A stretch of 64,000 nt of DNA from Spirosoma validum (lineage in GTDB: Bacteria > Bacteroidota > Bacteroidia > Cytophagales > Spirosomataceae). Shown piece after piece: positions 18,946 to 27,624 of this stretch (position 1 is its first letter; each line of letters starts with the position of its first letter). The notes beneath the pieces were generated by a model. The model searched no databases. It had not been told where the DNA came from and saw only the letters and a list, made by a program, of their open reading frames with translations. The stretch is taken from NCBI RefSeq assembly GCF_014699035.1, contig NZ_JACXAA010000001.1, positions 1,054,001-1,118,000 on the forward strand. The letters are read 5' to 3'. The position numbers were made by a program, and so were the translations under genes.

Positions 18946-21239
18946 GGAATTGTATAAAACATATACAGGAATACTGGTGGCGAACTAGAAAATCGCCTAA
19001 GGCTTTTTGGCATTCGTTCTTCCTGGTTTGTTTATCATTCAGCATTCAGCATTCAGCATTCGCCCAAATTGGCATCTGGCAATCACATGTCAGCTACCAA
19101 TCGGGCCAGTCAGTGGCTGTAGTCGGGAGTAAAGTGTATGCAGCTACACGTAATGGTTTTTTCTACTACGATAAGGCGACGAATGAAACGGTTACGCTTG
19201 GAAAAGCCTCGGGATTAAGTGACATTGGCATTAGTCGACTGCTCTATCTCTCTGACCAGAAGCGATTACTCATTGCTTATCAGAACGGCAACCTGGATTT
19301 TCTAACGATATCGACCTCCGATGAACCCGGTACGATCAAAAATCTCAACATTATCCGCTCAACGTCAACGCTCCCTTCTTCCCGCGGTATCAATCATCTG
19401 AATCGCATTGGCAACAATGCTTATCTCAGTACTGACTTTGGCCTGGTTGTACTGGATGTTGTGAAAGATGAGATTCGGGATACGTATTTCAGCGTACGTC
19501 CCGACGGCACTCCATTAGCGATCTATCAAACGACTGTAACGGCTGATAGTCTGTATGCGCTAACGGCCCCGCTACGTTCAACTGACACGGGCAAGCAATT
19601 ACGAGCGGTGCGTTTTGCCTCAAACGTCAACATCGTAGATCCAGCCAACTGGCGAACCGTGGACGTACCAGGCTTACAAACCGAGTCGATCAGTACCAAT
19701 CAGGGACGATTATCGGCTACGGTGAATGGGCAAGGCGTTTATGAACGACAAACTGGAAAATGGAATTTAGTCCAGTCGCTAATCAGTACAGTTATTCGGC
19801 AATTCCCAACCTCAACGGGTTTGATCACCGCCACAAATCAATCAATTACTTTACCGGGGGCCAGTACATTTACCGGTCCTTTGCTAACTAATCCGCGTGA
19901 AGTCGTAGCTGATGCCAATACGGTATGGGTTGCCGACACGCAGAACGGCTTGTTGTTAGGTAATGCGGGTACGTTTCAACGTATTGCGCCCGATGGCCCG
20001 ACGCAGGATCGCTTTGCCAGTTTATATGCTTATGCACAAAACCTTATAGCCTTGCCGAGCGGTCCACAGGAGGCCACAGCTAGTGTATCACCTTTTGAAC
20101 TGCTTTCCGTGCCTGATCAGCGCTGGATTAGCCGTCCCGTTTCAGGCACAATGCTTAGTTTTAACTCAGCAGTCTATTTACCGGCCGAACAAAAACTTTA
20201 TTTCAGCAGCTTTGGCAGTGGTCTCTGGAGTCAAAGCGAAGGTCAGGCCCCCAGCGTTGTTACGCTACCGGGTACGATTGGCAATTATATAACGAGCCTG
20301 GCCACTGACATTGAGGGTAATCTGTGGATGGCTACGTCCAGCGTAAATTTTCAGCGGGCTTTACTGCACGTTCGTCGGCCAGATGGCCAGTTTCAGTCCT
20401 TTTCGGCGATCAACACGGTTGATATTCGTCAGATTATTCCGGATGAATATGGCTTTTTGTGGCTGCGGTTGGGCAATTCCACAGGCATCCTGGTTTTTGA
20501 TCCACAAACTAATCGAAGTCGGTCTCTCGGCACAGGAAGTGGACAGGGCGGCTTATTGACCAATGACGTACGCGCTTTAATGAAGGATCGGAATGGAGCA
20601 ATTTGGGTCGGAACGGCCTTGGGACCAATGGTTTTTGATAATCCTGCGGGTGCCTTCGACAATACTGTTGACGCGCAAACACCCTTAATTAATCGACGGC
20701 GGCTCCTGGCAAATGAAGTGATTACAGTTCTTGCCGTTGACGGCGGTAACCGAAAATGGATTGGCACCCAAAATGGACTCTACCACGTTTCCCCCGACGG
20801 TTCGCAACTGATCGATACGTTCACGGGCGATAACAGCCCATTACCGAGTAATCTTATTCAGGCATTAGCGATTGAGCCTGTCAGCGGTAACGTATTTATT
20901 CAGACCACCTCATCAGATGGCCCTAGGGGTATAATTTCCTATCGAGGTTCGGCAACAGAACCCACCGATGTACTTAGTAAACTGACAATTTTCCCCAATC
21001 CAGTTCGTCCGGATTTTGCGGGTACGGTTGGCATCAATGGCCTGACTGACAATGCAACGGTTAAAATTCTTGATGCTGGTGGTCAGTTGGTGTATGAAAC
21101 GCGCTCGCAGGGCGGCACGGCAACCTGGAATTTGCGGGACTACCGGGGGCGCCAGGCACGAACAGGTATCTATTTAGTGGTTGTTGTTACGTCCGATGGA
21201 TTAGAGGGATTAGCGGGTAAACTGGCGGTAGTACGATAA
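18942..21239 (+). CDS. porZ: Type IX secretion component PorZ (two beta-propellers, C-terminal sorting domain)
   Basis: This surface protein of the T9SS attachment complex delivers anionic LPS to the sortase PorU in Porphyromonas. The 765 residues begin with a long basic region and a signal peptide ending SAFAQ near residue 41. A first propeller starts [20 protein letters not shown] with the characteristic [12 protein letters not shown] and [11 protein letters not shown], and NLDFL follows. A second, two-component-propeller-like block has repeats such as NLWMATS, GFLWLRL and [10 protein letters not shown]. The C-terminus is a type A T9SS sorting domain ([13 protein letters not shown]...[10 protein letters not shown]). 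The ATG overlaps the tdk stop. Confidence 0.85.
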   Translation: MRNCIKHIQEYWWRTRKSPKAFWHSFFLVCLSFSIQHSAFAQIGIWQSHVSYQSGQSVAVVGSKVYAATRNGFFYYDKATNETVTLGKASGLSDIGISRLLYLSDQKRLLIAYQNGNLDFLTISTSDEPGTIKNLNIIRSTSTLPSSRGINHLNRIGNNAYLSTDFGLVVLDVVKDEIRDTYFSVRPDGTPLAIYQTTVTADSLYALTAPLRSTDTGKQLRAVRFASNVNIVDPANWRTVDVPGLQTESISTNQGRLSATVNGQGVYERQTGKWNLVQSLISTVIRQFPTSTGLITATNQSITLPGASTFTGPLLTNPREVVADANTVWVADTQNGLLLGNAGTFQRIAPDGPTQDRFASLYAYAQNLIALPSGPQEATASVSPFELLSVPDQRWISRPVSGTMLSFNSAVYLPAEQKLYFSSFGSGLWSQSEGQAPSVVTLPGTIGNYITSLATDIEGNLWMATSSVNFQRALLHVRRPDGQFQSFSAINTVDIRQIIPDEYGFLWLRLGNSTGILVFDPQTNRSRSLGTGSGQGGLLTNDVRALMKDRNGAIWVGTALGPMVFDNPAGAFDNTVDAQTPLINRRRLLANEVITVLAVDGGNRKWIGTQNGLYHVSPDGSQLIDTFTGDNSPLPSNLIQALAIEPVSGNVFIQTTSSDGPRGIISYRGSATEPTDVLSKLTIFPNPVRPDFAGTVGINGLTDNATVKILDAGGQLVYETRSQGGTATWNLRDYRGRQARTGIYLVVVVTSDGLEGLAGKLAVVR

Positions 21240-21300
21240 AAAGACAATTTTCTGTTATTGATGGTTATATAATCGGAATCAGGCTATAGTTAAAAAAAGC

Positions 21301-21344
21301 CCTGATTGACAGTTTGATGAATCAGGTCATTTTGCCTAATTTTG
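21301..21344 (+). promoter_or_regulatory. Strong Bacteroidota promoter of pdhB with overlapping inverted repeat
   Basis: TTTG at 21313-21316, a 20-base spacer and TAATTTTG at 21337-21344 match the TTTG-N20-TAnnTTTG consensus fully. CCTGATT (21301-21307) and AATCAGG (21320-21326) form an inverted repeat around the -33 element. It is either an operator or the end of the porZ transcript. Transcription would begin near 21351. Confidence 0.55.
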
Positions 21345-21419
21345 ACCAGTTTTCCGCCACCTTACCAAACGGGAATAAATCGTTGGGTAAAGTAATTAAC
21401 CGAAATTAATACACTCAGC

Positions 21420-22400
21420 ATGAGAGAAATACAGTTCCGCGAAGCCCTACGTGAGGCCATGACGGAAGAAATGCGCCGAGATCCACTGGTTTATCTAATG
21501 GGCGAAGAAGTTGCCGAATACAATGGTGCTTACAAAGTCAGTCAGGGAATGCTGGACGAATTTGGTCCGGAGCGGGTCATTGATACGCCCATTGCCGAAC
21601 TAGGCTTTGCGGGTATTGGTGTTGGCTCAGCGATCAATGGCTTGCGGCCTATTATTGAGTTCATGACCTTTAACTTTTCGCTGGTTGCGATTGATCAGGT
21701 CATTAACTCAGCGGCTAAAATTATGTCGATGTCGGGCGGGCAATATTCCTGCCCGATTGTGTTTAGAGGCCCAACGGGTAACGCCGGGATGCTGTCTTCG
21801 CAACACTCGCAAAACTTCGAGAACTGGTTTGCCAATACGTCAGGCCTGAAGGTTGTTGTCCCCTCTAACCCCTATGATGCCAAAGGCTTATTAAAATCCT
21901 GTATCCGCGATAACGACCCCGTTATTTTCATGGAGTCGGAATTGATGTATGGCGATAAAGGGCAGGTTCCCGAAGAAGAGTACCTGATTCCAATTGGACA
22001 GGCTAACATAGTTCGGGAAGGTAACGACGTAACGATTGTTTCATTTGGCAAGATTATGAAAGTAGCGCTCGCAGCTGCCGACGAACTGGCTAAAAATGGC
22101 GTGTCTGCTGAAGTGATTGACTTACGTTCGGTTCGGCCGATTGATTACGCAACCATCATCAACTCAGTGAAGAAAACCAATCGTTGCGTGATTGTAGAAG
22201 AAGCGTGGCCACTGGCAGCGATTTCGTCGGAGCTGACGTACAATATTCAGCGTAACGCGTTCGATTATCTGGATGCGCCGGTTGTTCGGGTAAACAGCAT
22301 GGATTTACCGCTTCCTTACGCCCCTACGCTTATTGAAGCCATTCTGCCCAACGTGAAGCGTACGTTACAGGCAGTCGATACGGTAATGTACAAAAAATAG
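21420..22400 (+). CDS. pdhB: Pyruvate dehydrogenase E1 component, beta subunit
   Basis: A 326-residue E1-beta of the thiamine-diphosphate 2-oxoacid dehydrogenase family. REALREAMTEEMRRDPLVYLMGEEVAEYNGAYK at the N-terminus holds the conserved ThDP-contacting Glu region, followed by DTPIAELGFAGIGVGSA, GPTGNAGMLSSQHSQ and the C-terminal transketolase-like fold with VIDLRSVRPID. It is likely part of the pyruvate (rather than branched-chain) complex, judging by the GEEVAEYNGAYKVS segment. E1-alpha and E2 genes are not adjacent. Confidence 0.93.
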   Translation: MREIQFREALREAMTEEMRRDPLVYLMGEEVAEYNGAYKVSQGMLDEFGPERVIDTPIAELGFAGIGVGSAINGLRPIIEFMTFNFSLVAIDQVINSAAKIMSMSGGQYSCPIVFRGPTGNAGMLSSQHSQNFENWFANTSGLKVVVPSNPYDAKGLLKSCIRDNDPVIFMESELMYGDKGQVPEEEYLIPIGQANIVREGNDVTIVSFGKIMKVALAAADELAKNGVSAEVIDLRSVRPIDYATIINSVKKTNRCVIVEEAWPLAAISSELTYNIQRNAFDYLDAPVVRVNSMDLPLPYAPTLIEAILPNVKRTLQAVDTVMYKK

Positions 22401-22423
22401 GCGTCACAAGTAAAAAGCTGTAT

Positions 22424-22465
22424 AAACAAAAAGCGTCGATCTGTACAGATCGACGCTTTTTGTTT
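22424..22465. terminator. Palindromic terminator after pdhB
   Basis: A perfect palindrome of two 21-base arms (22424-22444 and 22445-22465) with core GCGTCGATCTGTACAGATCG, flanked by an A-run on the left and a T-run on the right. It lies 23 bases after the pdhB stop. Confidence 0.85.
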
Positions 22466-22645
22466 CGCTATAAAAAACGCTTGACTACTTGAAGTGTCTG
22501 GCGTTGATTGACGCGATTGTAGGTAAAACGCTGTATCTCCTATTTTAGTTTAGCCAATGAAAAATAGTTCTATTATTTTCCACTAAAAAAGTTTTCTGCA
22601 TAAACTTGCAGAAAACTACTAAAGACATTGCCTAAAAGTACCGTA

Positions 22646-22966
22646 ATGCGGCCTACGGGTCGTACTATTTACGAAGTCTCTATCCAGTCGGTTGGCTCCT
22701 TAACGGCGCTTCGTCATCGCGAACCAACAACCACATTTTTTTCCAATCTTCGCAAGGCAGTAGATGCCATTACGGCCGAATTAGCCTTTAATGGGTGGCC
22801 ACCGAAGGTTAATTATACCGCCGTTTATCGAGGCATAAAACTTCGGGGCGTTTATGGCTGTGATTTCGACGTAGCCGGAACGCGTGTGTTTCGTATCAAA
22901 GTCGTTCCAAGAATTCTAAACCCAGCTCTCCCAAGGTTAGGCATTGACGAAAGCCCCGTTAAATAA
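22646..22966 (+). CDS. Small protein of unknown function
   Basis: Not recognised. It has 106 residues from ATG 22646; an in-frame TTG at 22628 would add six. The protein is basic and soluble, with no signal or membrane segment. The first half reads IYEVSIQSVGSLTALRHREP and the second GWPPKVNYTAVYRGIKLRGV, then RVFRIKVVPRI. It has its own upstream AT-rich gap and ends 11 bases before the end of convergent nadC. Coding status rests on length and codon usage alone. Confidence 0.6.
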   Translation: MRPTGRTIYEVSIQSVGSLTALRHREPTTTFFSNLRKAVDAITAELAFNGWPPKVNYTAVYRGIKLRGVYGCDFDVAGTRVFRIKVVPRILNPALPRLGIDESPVK

Positions 22967-22977
22967 ACATGGAATGA

Positions 22978-23811
22978 TTAATAGGCTTTCAGGCTCAGAT
23001 CCAGGCTTTTAATCTGATGCGTCAATGCGCCAGAGGAAATGAAATCAACGCCTGTTTCGGCGTAAGCCCGCAGATTCGTTTCGTCAATCCCGCCCGACGC
23101 TTCAGTGATGAATCGGCCATTGATAAGCCGTACCATATCGCGGATGCCGTCGGGCGAGAAGTTATCCAATAAGATTACGTCCACCTGCCCCACACGTAGC
23201 ACCTCTTCCACTTCGGCAAGATTGCGCGTTTCTACTTCAATACGCAACTGGCGACCCGTTTCACGCAGATACGTAACGGCTTTGGTAATAGCCGCTTCGA
23301 TTCCCCCGGCATAATCGATATGATTGTCTTTGATCAAAATCATATCATATAAACCAAAGCGGTGATTGACAGCTCCGCCAATTTTCGTTGCCATCTTCTC
23401 GCAAATACGAAAGTTCGGCGTGGTCTTACGGGTATCTAATAGCTTAGCCCGAGTTCCTTCCAGCAGGTTGACTAATTCACGAGTATGCGTAGCAATGCCG
23501 CTCATCCGCTGCATACAGTTTAGCACCAGTCGTTCGGCAGTCAGGATATTGCGAGCATTTCCGCTGACAGTCAATACAATATCGCCGGGTTTGATGCTGG
23601 CTCCGTCGTGCAGGAGAACGTCAACAACAAATGTCGGGTCAACTTCAGCGAAAATGGCCTGGGCCACCTCAACGCCAGCCAGTACTCCAGCTTCTTTGAC
23701 TAATAGCCGGGCACGTTTCTGCGCGTCAGCCGGAATGGTGGAAAGAGACGTGTGGTCGCCATCGCCGATGTCTTCATCTAAGGCCAATTGGATAAACTCA
23801 TGTAAATTCAT
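22978..23811 (-). CDS. nadC: Nicotinate-nucleotide pyrophosphorylase (carboxylating)
   Basis: This enzyme makes nicotinate mononucleotide from quinolinate and PRPP in NAD synthesis. The 277-residue protein has EDIGDGDHTSLSTIP at the N-terminus, the core RLVLNCMQRMSGIATHTRELV, the PRPP/quinolinate-binding DTRKTTPNFRICEKMATKIGG and NHRFGLYDMILIKDNHID, and the C-terminal EASGGIDETNLRAYAETGVDFIS. All the conserved basic residues of the active site are present. It stands alone on the minus strand, divergent from the gene before secDF. Confidence 0.97.
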   Translation of the reverse strand: MNLHEFIQLALDEDIGDGDHTSLSTIPADAQKRARLLVKEAGVLAGVEVAQAIFAEVDPTFVVDVLLHDGASIKPGDIVLTVSGNARNILTAERLVLNCMQRMSGIATHTRELVNLLEGTRAKLLDTRKTTPNFRICEKMATKIGGAVNHRFGLYDMILIKDNHIDYAGGIEAAITKAVTYLRETGRQLRIEVETRNLAEVEEVLRVGQVDVILLDNFSPDGIRDMVRLINGRFITEASGGIDETNLRAYAETGVDFISSGALTHQIKSLDLSLKAY

Positions 23812-23887
23812 AGGACGAAAGTAGGTAAATATTCTATTTGCTTTCTATCTAAAATGATGCGAAATTTGTCATCCGCTAAGGAAATTT

Positions 23888-24274
23888 ATGAAGCAACCGC
23901 GCGTCATCCAACGTCTTTCAAGCCTGATGCTGGCCACCTTACTGCTGTTTACGGCCGTTTGGGGATACAGCAACGTAGCGCAGCAGAAGACTTTGGCGAT
24001 AAAAAAGGCTGTCGCTGAACAGACAAAATCGGGTAAGACGTCGAATCAGGATTCGGAAGATGTTCAACTAAGCACAGCCCAATTCGAAGCGGTCGTAACC
24101 CCTGCGGTTCAGCTAGGTGATTCGGGTCAAACGGCCTTTCTGCTACCTGCCCCCACGCTTCTTATTCTATTACTGCTGAGCACCCCGCTGCTTCGGCATT
24201 TTACAATTCCGCATTTCTATTTTTCTTATTTCAAGCACGTTTTTGGGCACCACATAGCCACGAATGCGCCCTAA
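23888..24274 (+). CDS. Small exported/membrane protein upstream of secDF, possible secretion monitor
   Basis: Not a family I can name. The 128 residues have an N-terminal signal-like segment (about 11-27, LSSLMLATLLLFTAVWG), a polar middle with QLSTAQFEAVVTPAVQLG, a second hydrophobic segment (about 88-103) and an aromatic/His-rich tail YFSYFKHVFGHHIATNAP that ends at the stop. It is followed, after 124 bases able to form competing hairpins, by secDF. A small exported protein before secDF recalls arrest-peptide leaders such as VemP of Vibrio. That role is only inferred here; an ordinary small membrane protein is the alternative. Confidence 0.65.
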   Translation: MKQPRVIQRLSSLMLATLLLFTAVWGYSNVAQQKTLAIKKAVAEQTKSGKTSNQDSEDVQLSTAQFEAVVTPAVQLGDSGQTAFLLPAPTLLILLLLSTPLLRHFTIPHFYFSYFKHVFGHHIATNAP

Positions 24275-24304
24275 CGCTGTATCAGGCTTTTAGTCGATAC
24301 GTGC

Positions 24305-24392
24305 CGGTAGAGATCAAACTCTATCCCCGTCTACTACCGTTTCTTTACTTTTTAAATCCATCAAATTTTCTTTAACGGTCTTCTGACCGTTA
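24305..24392 (+). promoter_or_regulatory. secDF leader with mutually exclusive RNA helices
   Basis: Complementary segments share strands. CGGTAG (24305-24310) pairs with CTACCG (24334-24339). ACCGTT (24336-24341) pairs with AACGGT (24374-24379). TAACGGT (24373-24379) pairs instead with ACCGTTA (24386-24392) around a 6-base loop. A small TAGAG/CTCTA hairpin (24308-24323) competes with the first helix. The last hairpin ends six bases before the secDF ATG, where it would cover the ribosome-loading region. The pairings are read directly; the switch is inferred. Confidence 0.4.
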
Positions 24393-24398
24393 TCACTC

Positions 24399-27300
24399 AT
24401 GCAAAACAGAACCGGAATTCTCATTCTGACGGGTGTCATTGCAGCGATCTGCATTTACTTCCTGTCGTTTACGTTTGTCTCGAGGAGCATTAAGACCGAT
24501 GCTGAGGCTTACGCGACAAACAAACAAGGTCAGGTTGACCGTGACAAAAAGCAACATTACCTCGATTCGCTCTGGAAAGAACCCGTTTATCTGGGAAGTA
24601 CGCTTCAGCAGGTTAGCGAACGGGAATTAGGACTAGGCCTTGATTTACAAGGCGGTATGCACGTAGTACTGGAAGTATCACCGGCCGACATTCTGCGTAG
24701 CTTATCGGGCAATAACCGTGATCCTAAATTCAATCAGGCGCTGAAGCAAGCCATTGAAGATCAGAAAACGAGCAACACGAGCTTTGTTGACCTGTTTGCG
24801 AATGCCTTTAAAAAGCTGGCGCCAGATACCAAATTGGCAACCGTATTTGCCACCAGTGCAAACCGCAGTAAGATTAACTTCCAGTCGTCAGACACAGAAG
24901 TACGCAAGTTGCTGAATGATGAAGTAAACGGCGCTACTACGCGTGCCTTCCAGATTATTCAGGCACGGGTCGATAAGTTCGGGGTAGCCAACCCGAACAT
25001 CCAGCGTTTACCAGGTTCGGGCCGAATTCAGATTGAATTACCAGGGGTTGACAATCCAGAACGTATCCGTCGTCTCTTGACCGGTGCCGCTAAACTCGAA
25101 TTCACGGAAGTCTATCGCCTGAATGAACTGGCTCCTGCCATTGAAGGAATGGGCGCTTATCTATTACGCGAAGAAGCCGCTCGTAAAGCCGCACTGAAAA
25201 CGACTACGCCAACGGCTGGCACTGCTGCGAAAGGCACATCGAGCCTCGAATCGCAACTAGCACAAGGGGGCAAAACCGATTCGACGGGTAAAGCTAAAAC
25301 GGACACGGCTGCTGCAGCGGCTCAGGGTAACGCACTTACTCAATTGTTTTTACCAGTTGGCCAGGATCAATTAGGCGTTTATTTGAAGGATACGGCCCGG
25401 GCAAACGAAGTGCTAAATGCTCCTGAAGTACGCAGCTTATTTCCAGCTGACGCTGTATTCTCCTGGGATCGTAAGACCTTCAAAGCAACAGACGGCAAAG
25501 AGATTCTACCCCTCTATTTCCTGAAAAAACCATCAGGACGCGCTCCCTTGGAAGGTGATGTTATTACGGATGCTTCTAATGATTACGACGATCGTGGTCG
25601 GCCTGAAGTGACGATGAACATGAACCCCGAAGGTGCCCGTAAATGGAAAAACCTGACAGCAGCAAACGTAGGTCGTCCAGTAGCTATTCTCCTCGATAAT
25701 CTGGTCTACACGGCTCCGAACGTACAGAACGAAATTCCGAATGGTCGGTCAAGCATCTCGGGTAACTTCACGGTCGAAGAAACCAAAGATATGGCCAACG
25801 TACTGAAAGCGGGTAAACTACCTGCGCCAACGAACATCGTGGAAGAGAGCGTTGTGGGTGCTACGTTGGGATCAGAAGCGGTTAGTGCCGGGGTTCTTTC
25901 CTCGTTGGTTGGTATTCTGCTGGTATTGGGTTTCGTCGTTTTCTATTACAACCGCGCTGGTTTTATTGCCGACATTGCGCTGCTCGTTAACCTGTTCTTC
26001 CTGCTGGGTGTAATGGCCTCGCTTGGTGCTGTGCTGACCATGCCTGGTATCGCCGGTATCGTTCTTTCGATTGGTATGGCCGTCGATGCCAACGTACTGA
26101 TTTTTGAACGTATCAAAGAAGAGCTAGCGGAAGGGAAGACTTTCAAAGTAGCCGTTGCCGACGGATTTAAGAACGCCATGTCGTCGATTATCGACTCGAA
26201 CGTAACAACTTTCCTGACCGGTATCGTCCTGTTTATGTTTGGTACGGGTCTGATTCTGGGGTTTGCCACAACGCTGATCATTGGTATCCTGACCTCGTTG
26301 TTCGCGGCTATTTTCATTACCCGGTTGTTGCTGGAGTATTACATTCGTAATGGCAAAACATTGACCTTTAGCTCGTCCTGGGCTAAGAATTTGTTCGCCG
26401 ATTCCAACTTCGATTTCGTGTCCCGCCGGAAGCTGTACTATACCGTATCGTCGGTGATTATTGCCGCAGGTATTATCTCGGCTGTTTTCAGAGGATTCGG
26501 CTTGGGCGTCGATTTTAAAGGCGGTCGTTCCTACGTAGTACGTTTCGAAAAAGCGGTCAGCACGGACGACGTTCGGAATTCGCTGGAAACGGTATTGGGT
26601 TCATCTCCCGAAGTGAAAACGTATGGCGGTACGGGTATTGGCTCGAATCAGGTCAAAGTAACGACGCCATACCTGATTGACGATAATTCACAAGGTGCCG
26701 ACAAGAAAGCGGAAGCGGCTATTTACAAAGGATTAAGCACCATTCAGGGCAATCTGGCCAAAATTGAAAGTTCGCAGAAAGTTGGCCCAACCATTGCCTA
26801 CGATATTCTGACATCAGCGCTGTGGTCAATTCTGCTGGCAGTAGCGGTCGTGTTTGCATATATCCTGCTCCGCTTCAAAAAGCTGGCATTTGGCTATGGT
26901 GCGGTGGTAGCCATGTTCCACGACGTATTGATCATCCTGGCGATTTTCACGTTCTTCAACGGTATTCTGCCTTTCTCACTCGACGTCGACCAGGCGTTCG
27001 TGGGCGCGTTGTTAACCATCATGGGTTACTCGATGAACGATACAGTCGTAGTTTTCGACCGTGTGCGGGAGTATCTGGCGGAGAACAAAGGCAAGAAAGA
27101 AAGTATCCCGACAATTATTAACAACGCGTTGAATAGTACGTTGAGCCGCACGGCCGTGACCGGTTTCTCGACCATTCTGGTTCTGTTGGTACTGTTCATC
27201 TTCGGTGGTGAAACCATCCGGGGCTTCTCGTTCGCCATGTTGATCGGTGTCATTGTTGGTACGTATTCGTCGCTGTTCGTTGCCACGCCAATTGTGGTCG

Positions 27301-27482
27301 ATGCCCTAAGCCGCGATCAGGAAAACGGAGATCTTGCTGCCATTGCTACAGCTGAAAAGAAAACCGGTTTTGATGCGATTCCAGCCGACTTCACAACGAA
27401 AGCGGCTGCTACGCCGGAGGAGTTTACAGCGAAGAAGGAAAAGAAAGAGAAAAAGCCGCTTATTCGCCCCTCTCAGTCCTAG
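24399..27482 (+). CDS. secDF: Protein translocase subunit SecDF (fused)
   Basis: This proton-driven membrane protein pulls preproteins out of the Sec channel. The 1027 residues contain SecD followed by SecF. SecD has the D1 motif LGLDLQGGMHVVLEV near residue 78, the large periplasmic P1 domain with an Ala/Thr/Lys-rich insert at about 265-305, and transmembrane helices from about 488. SecF starts near residue 680 with LGVDFKGGRSYVVRF and has its own six helices. GMAVDANVLIFERIKEE and YSMNDTVVVFDRVREYL are the paired D4-type motifs with the proton-path Asp residues. The fusion is usual in Bacteroidota. Confidence 0.97.
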   Translation: MQNRTGILILTGVIAAICIYFLSFTFVSRSIKTDAEAYATNKQGQVDRDKKQHYLDSLWKEPVYLGSTLQQVSERELGLGLDLQGGMHVVLEVSPADILRSLSGNNRDPKFNQALKQAIEDQKTSNTSFVDLFANAFKKLAPDTKLATVFATSANRSKINFQSSDTEVRKLLNDEVNGATTRAFQIIQARVDKFGVANPNIQRLPGSGRIQIELPGVDNPERIRRLLTGAAKLEFTEVYRLNELAPAIEGMGAYLLREEAARKAALKTTTPTAGTAAKGTSSLESQLAQGGKTDSTGKAKTDTAAAAAQGNALTQLFLPVGQDQLGVYLKDTARANEVLNAPEVRSLFPADAVFSWDRKTFKATDGKEILPLYFLKKPSGRAPLEGDVITDASNDYDDRGRPEVTMNMNPEGARKWKNLTAANVGRPVAILLDNLVYTAPNVQNEIPNGRSSISGNFTVEETKDMANVLKAGKLPAPTNIVEESVVGATLGSEAVSAGVLSSLVGILLVLGFVVFYYNRAGFIADIALLVNLFFLLGVMASLGAVLTMPGIAGIVLSIGMAVDANVLIFERIKEELAEGKTFKVAVADGFKNAMSSIIDSNVTTFLTGIVLFMFGTGLILGFATTLIIGILTSLFAAIFITRLLLEYYIRNGKTLTFSSSWAKNLFADSNFDFVSRRKLYYTVSSVIIAAGIISAVFRGFGLGVDFKGGRSYVVRFEKAVSTDDVRNSLETVLGSSPEVKTYGGTGIGSNQVKVTTPYLIDDNSQGADKKAEAAIYKGLSTIQGNLAKIESSQKVGPTIAYDILTSALWSILLAVAVVFAYILLRFKKLAFGYGAVVAMFHDVLIILAIFTFFNGILPFSLDVDQAFVGALLTIMGYSMNDTVVVFDRVREYLAENKGKKESIPTIINNALNSTLSRTAVTGFSTILVLLVLFIFGGETIRGFSFAMLIGVIVGTYSSLFVATPIVVDALSRDQENGDLAAIATAEKKTGFDAIPADFTTKAAATPEEFTAKKEKKEKKPLIRPSQS

Positions 27483-27489
27483 TTGATTA

Positions 27490-27537
27490 AACCAGAAAAA
27501 GCCGGATAGCGTGAAAACTATCCGGCTTTTTCTGGTT
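27490..27537. terminator. Terminator after secDF
   Basis: A perfect 20-base-pair stem, arms 27490-27509 and 27518-27537, with loop CGTGAAAA. The GCCGGATAG core is followed by a T-run inside the right arm. It lies seven bases after the secDF stop, which also shows that a start for the next gene at 27511 is unlikely. Confidence 0.85.
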
Positions 27538-27624
27538 CATGTCGCAGAATTTAGTATCTTTCCCAACGTTTTTGCCCAAGATTATTTCTCGGAACGACAC
27601 TTTCACCAAACTCTGTTTCTCTTC

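Noticed and set aside
27511..27624. Upstream extension of the APC permease
   Set aside because: It overlaps the secDF terminator, and a better ATG occurs at 27625.
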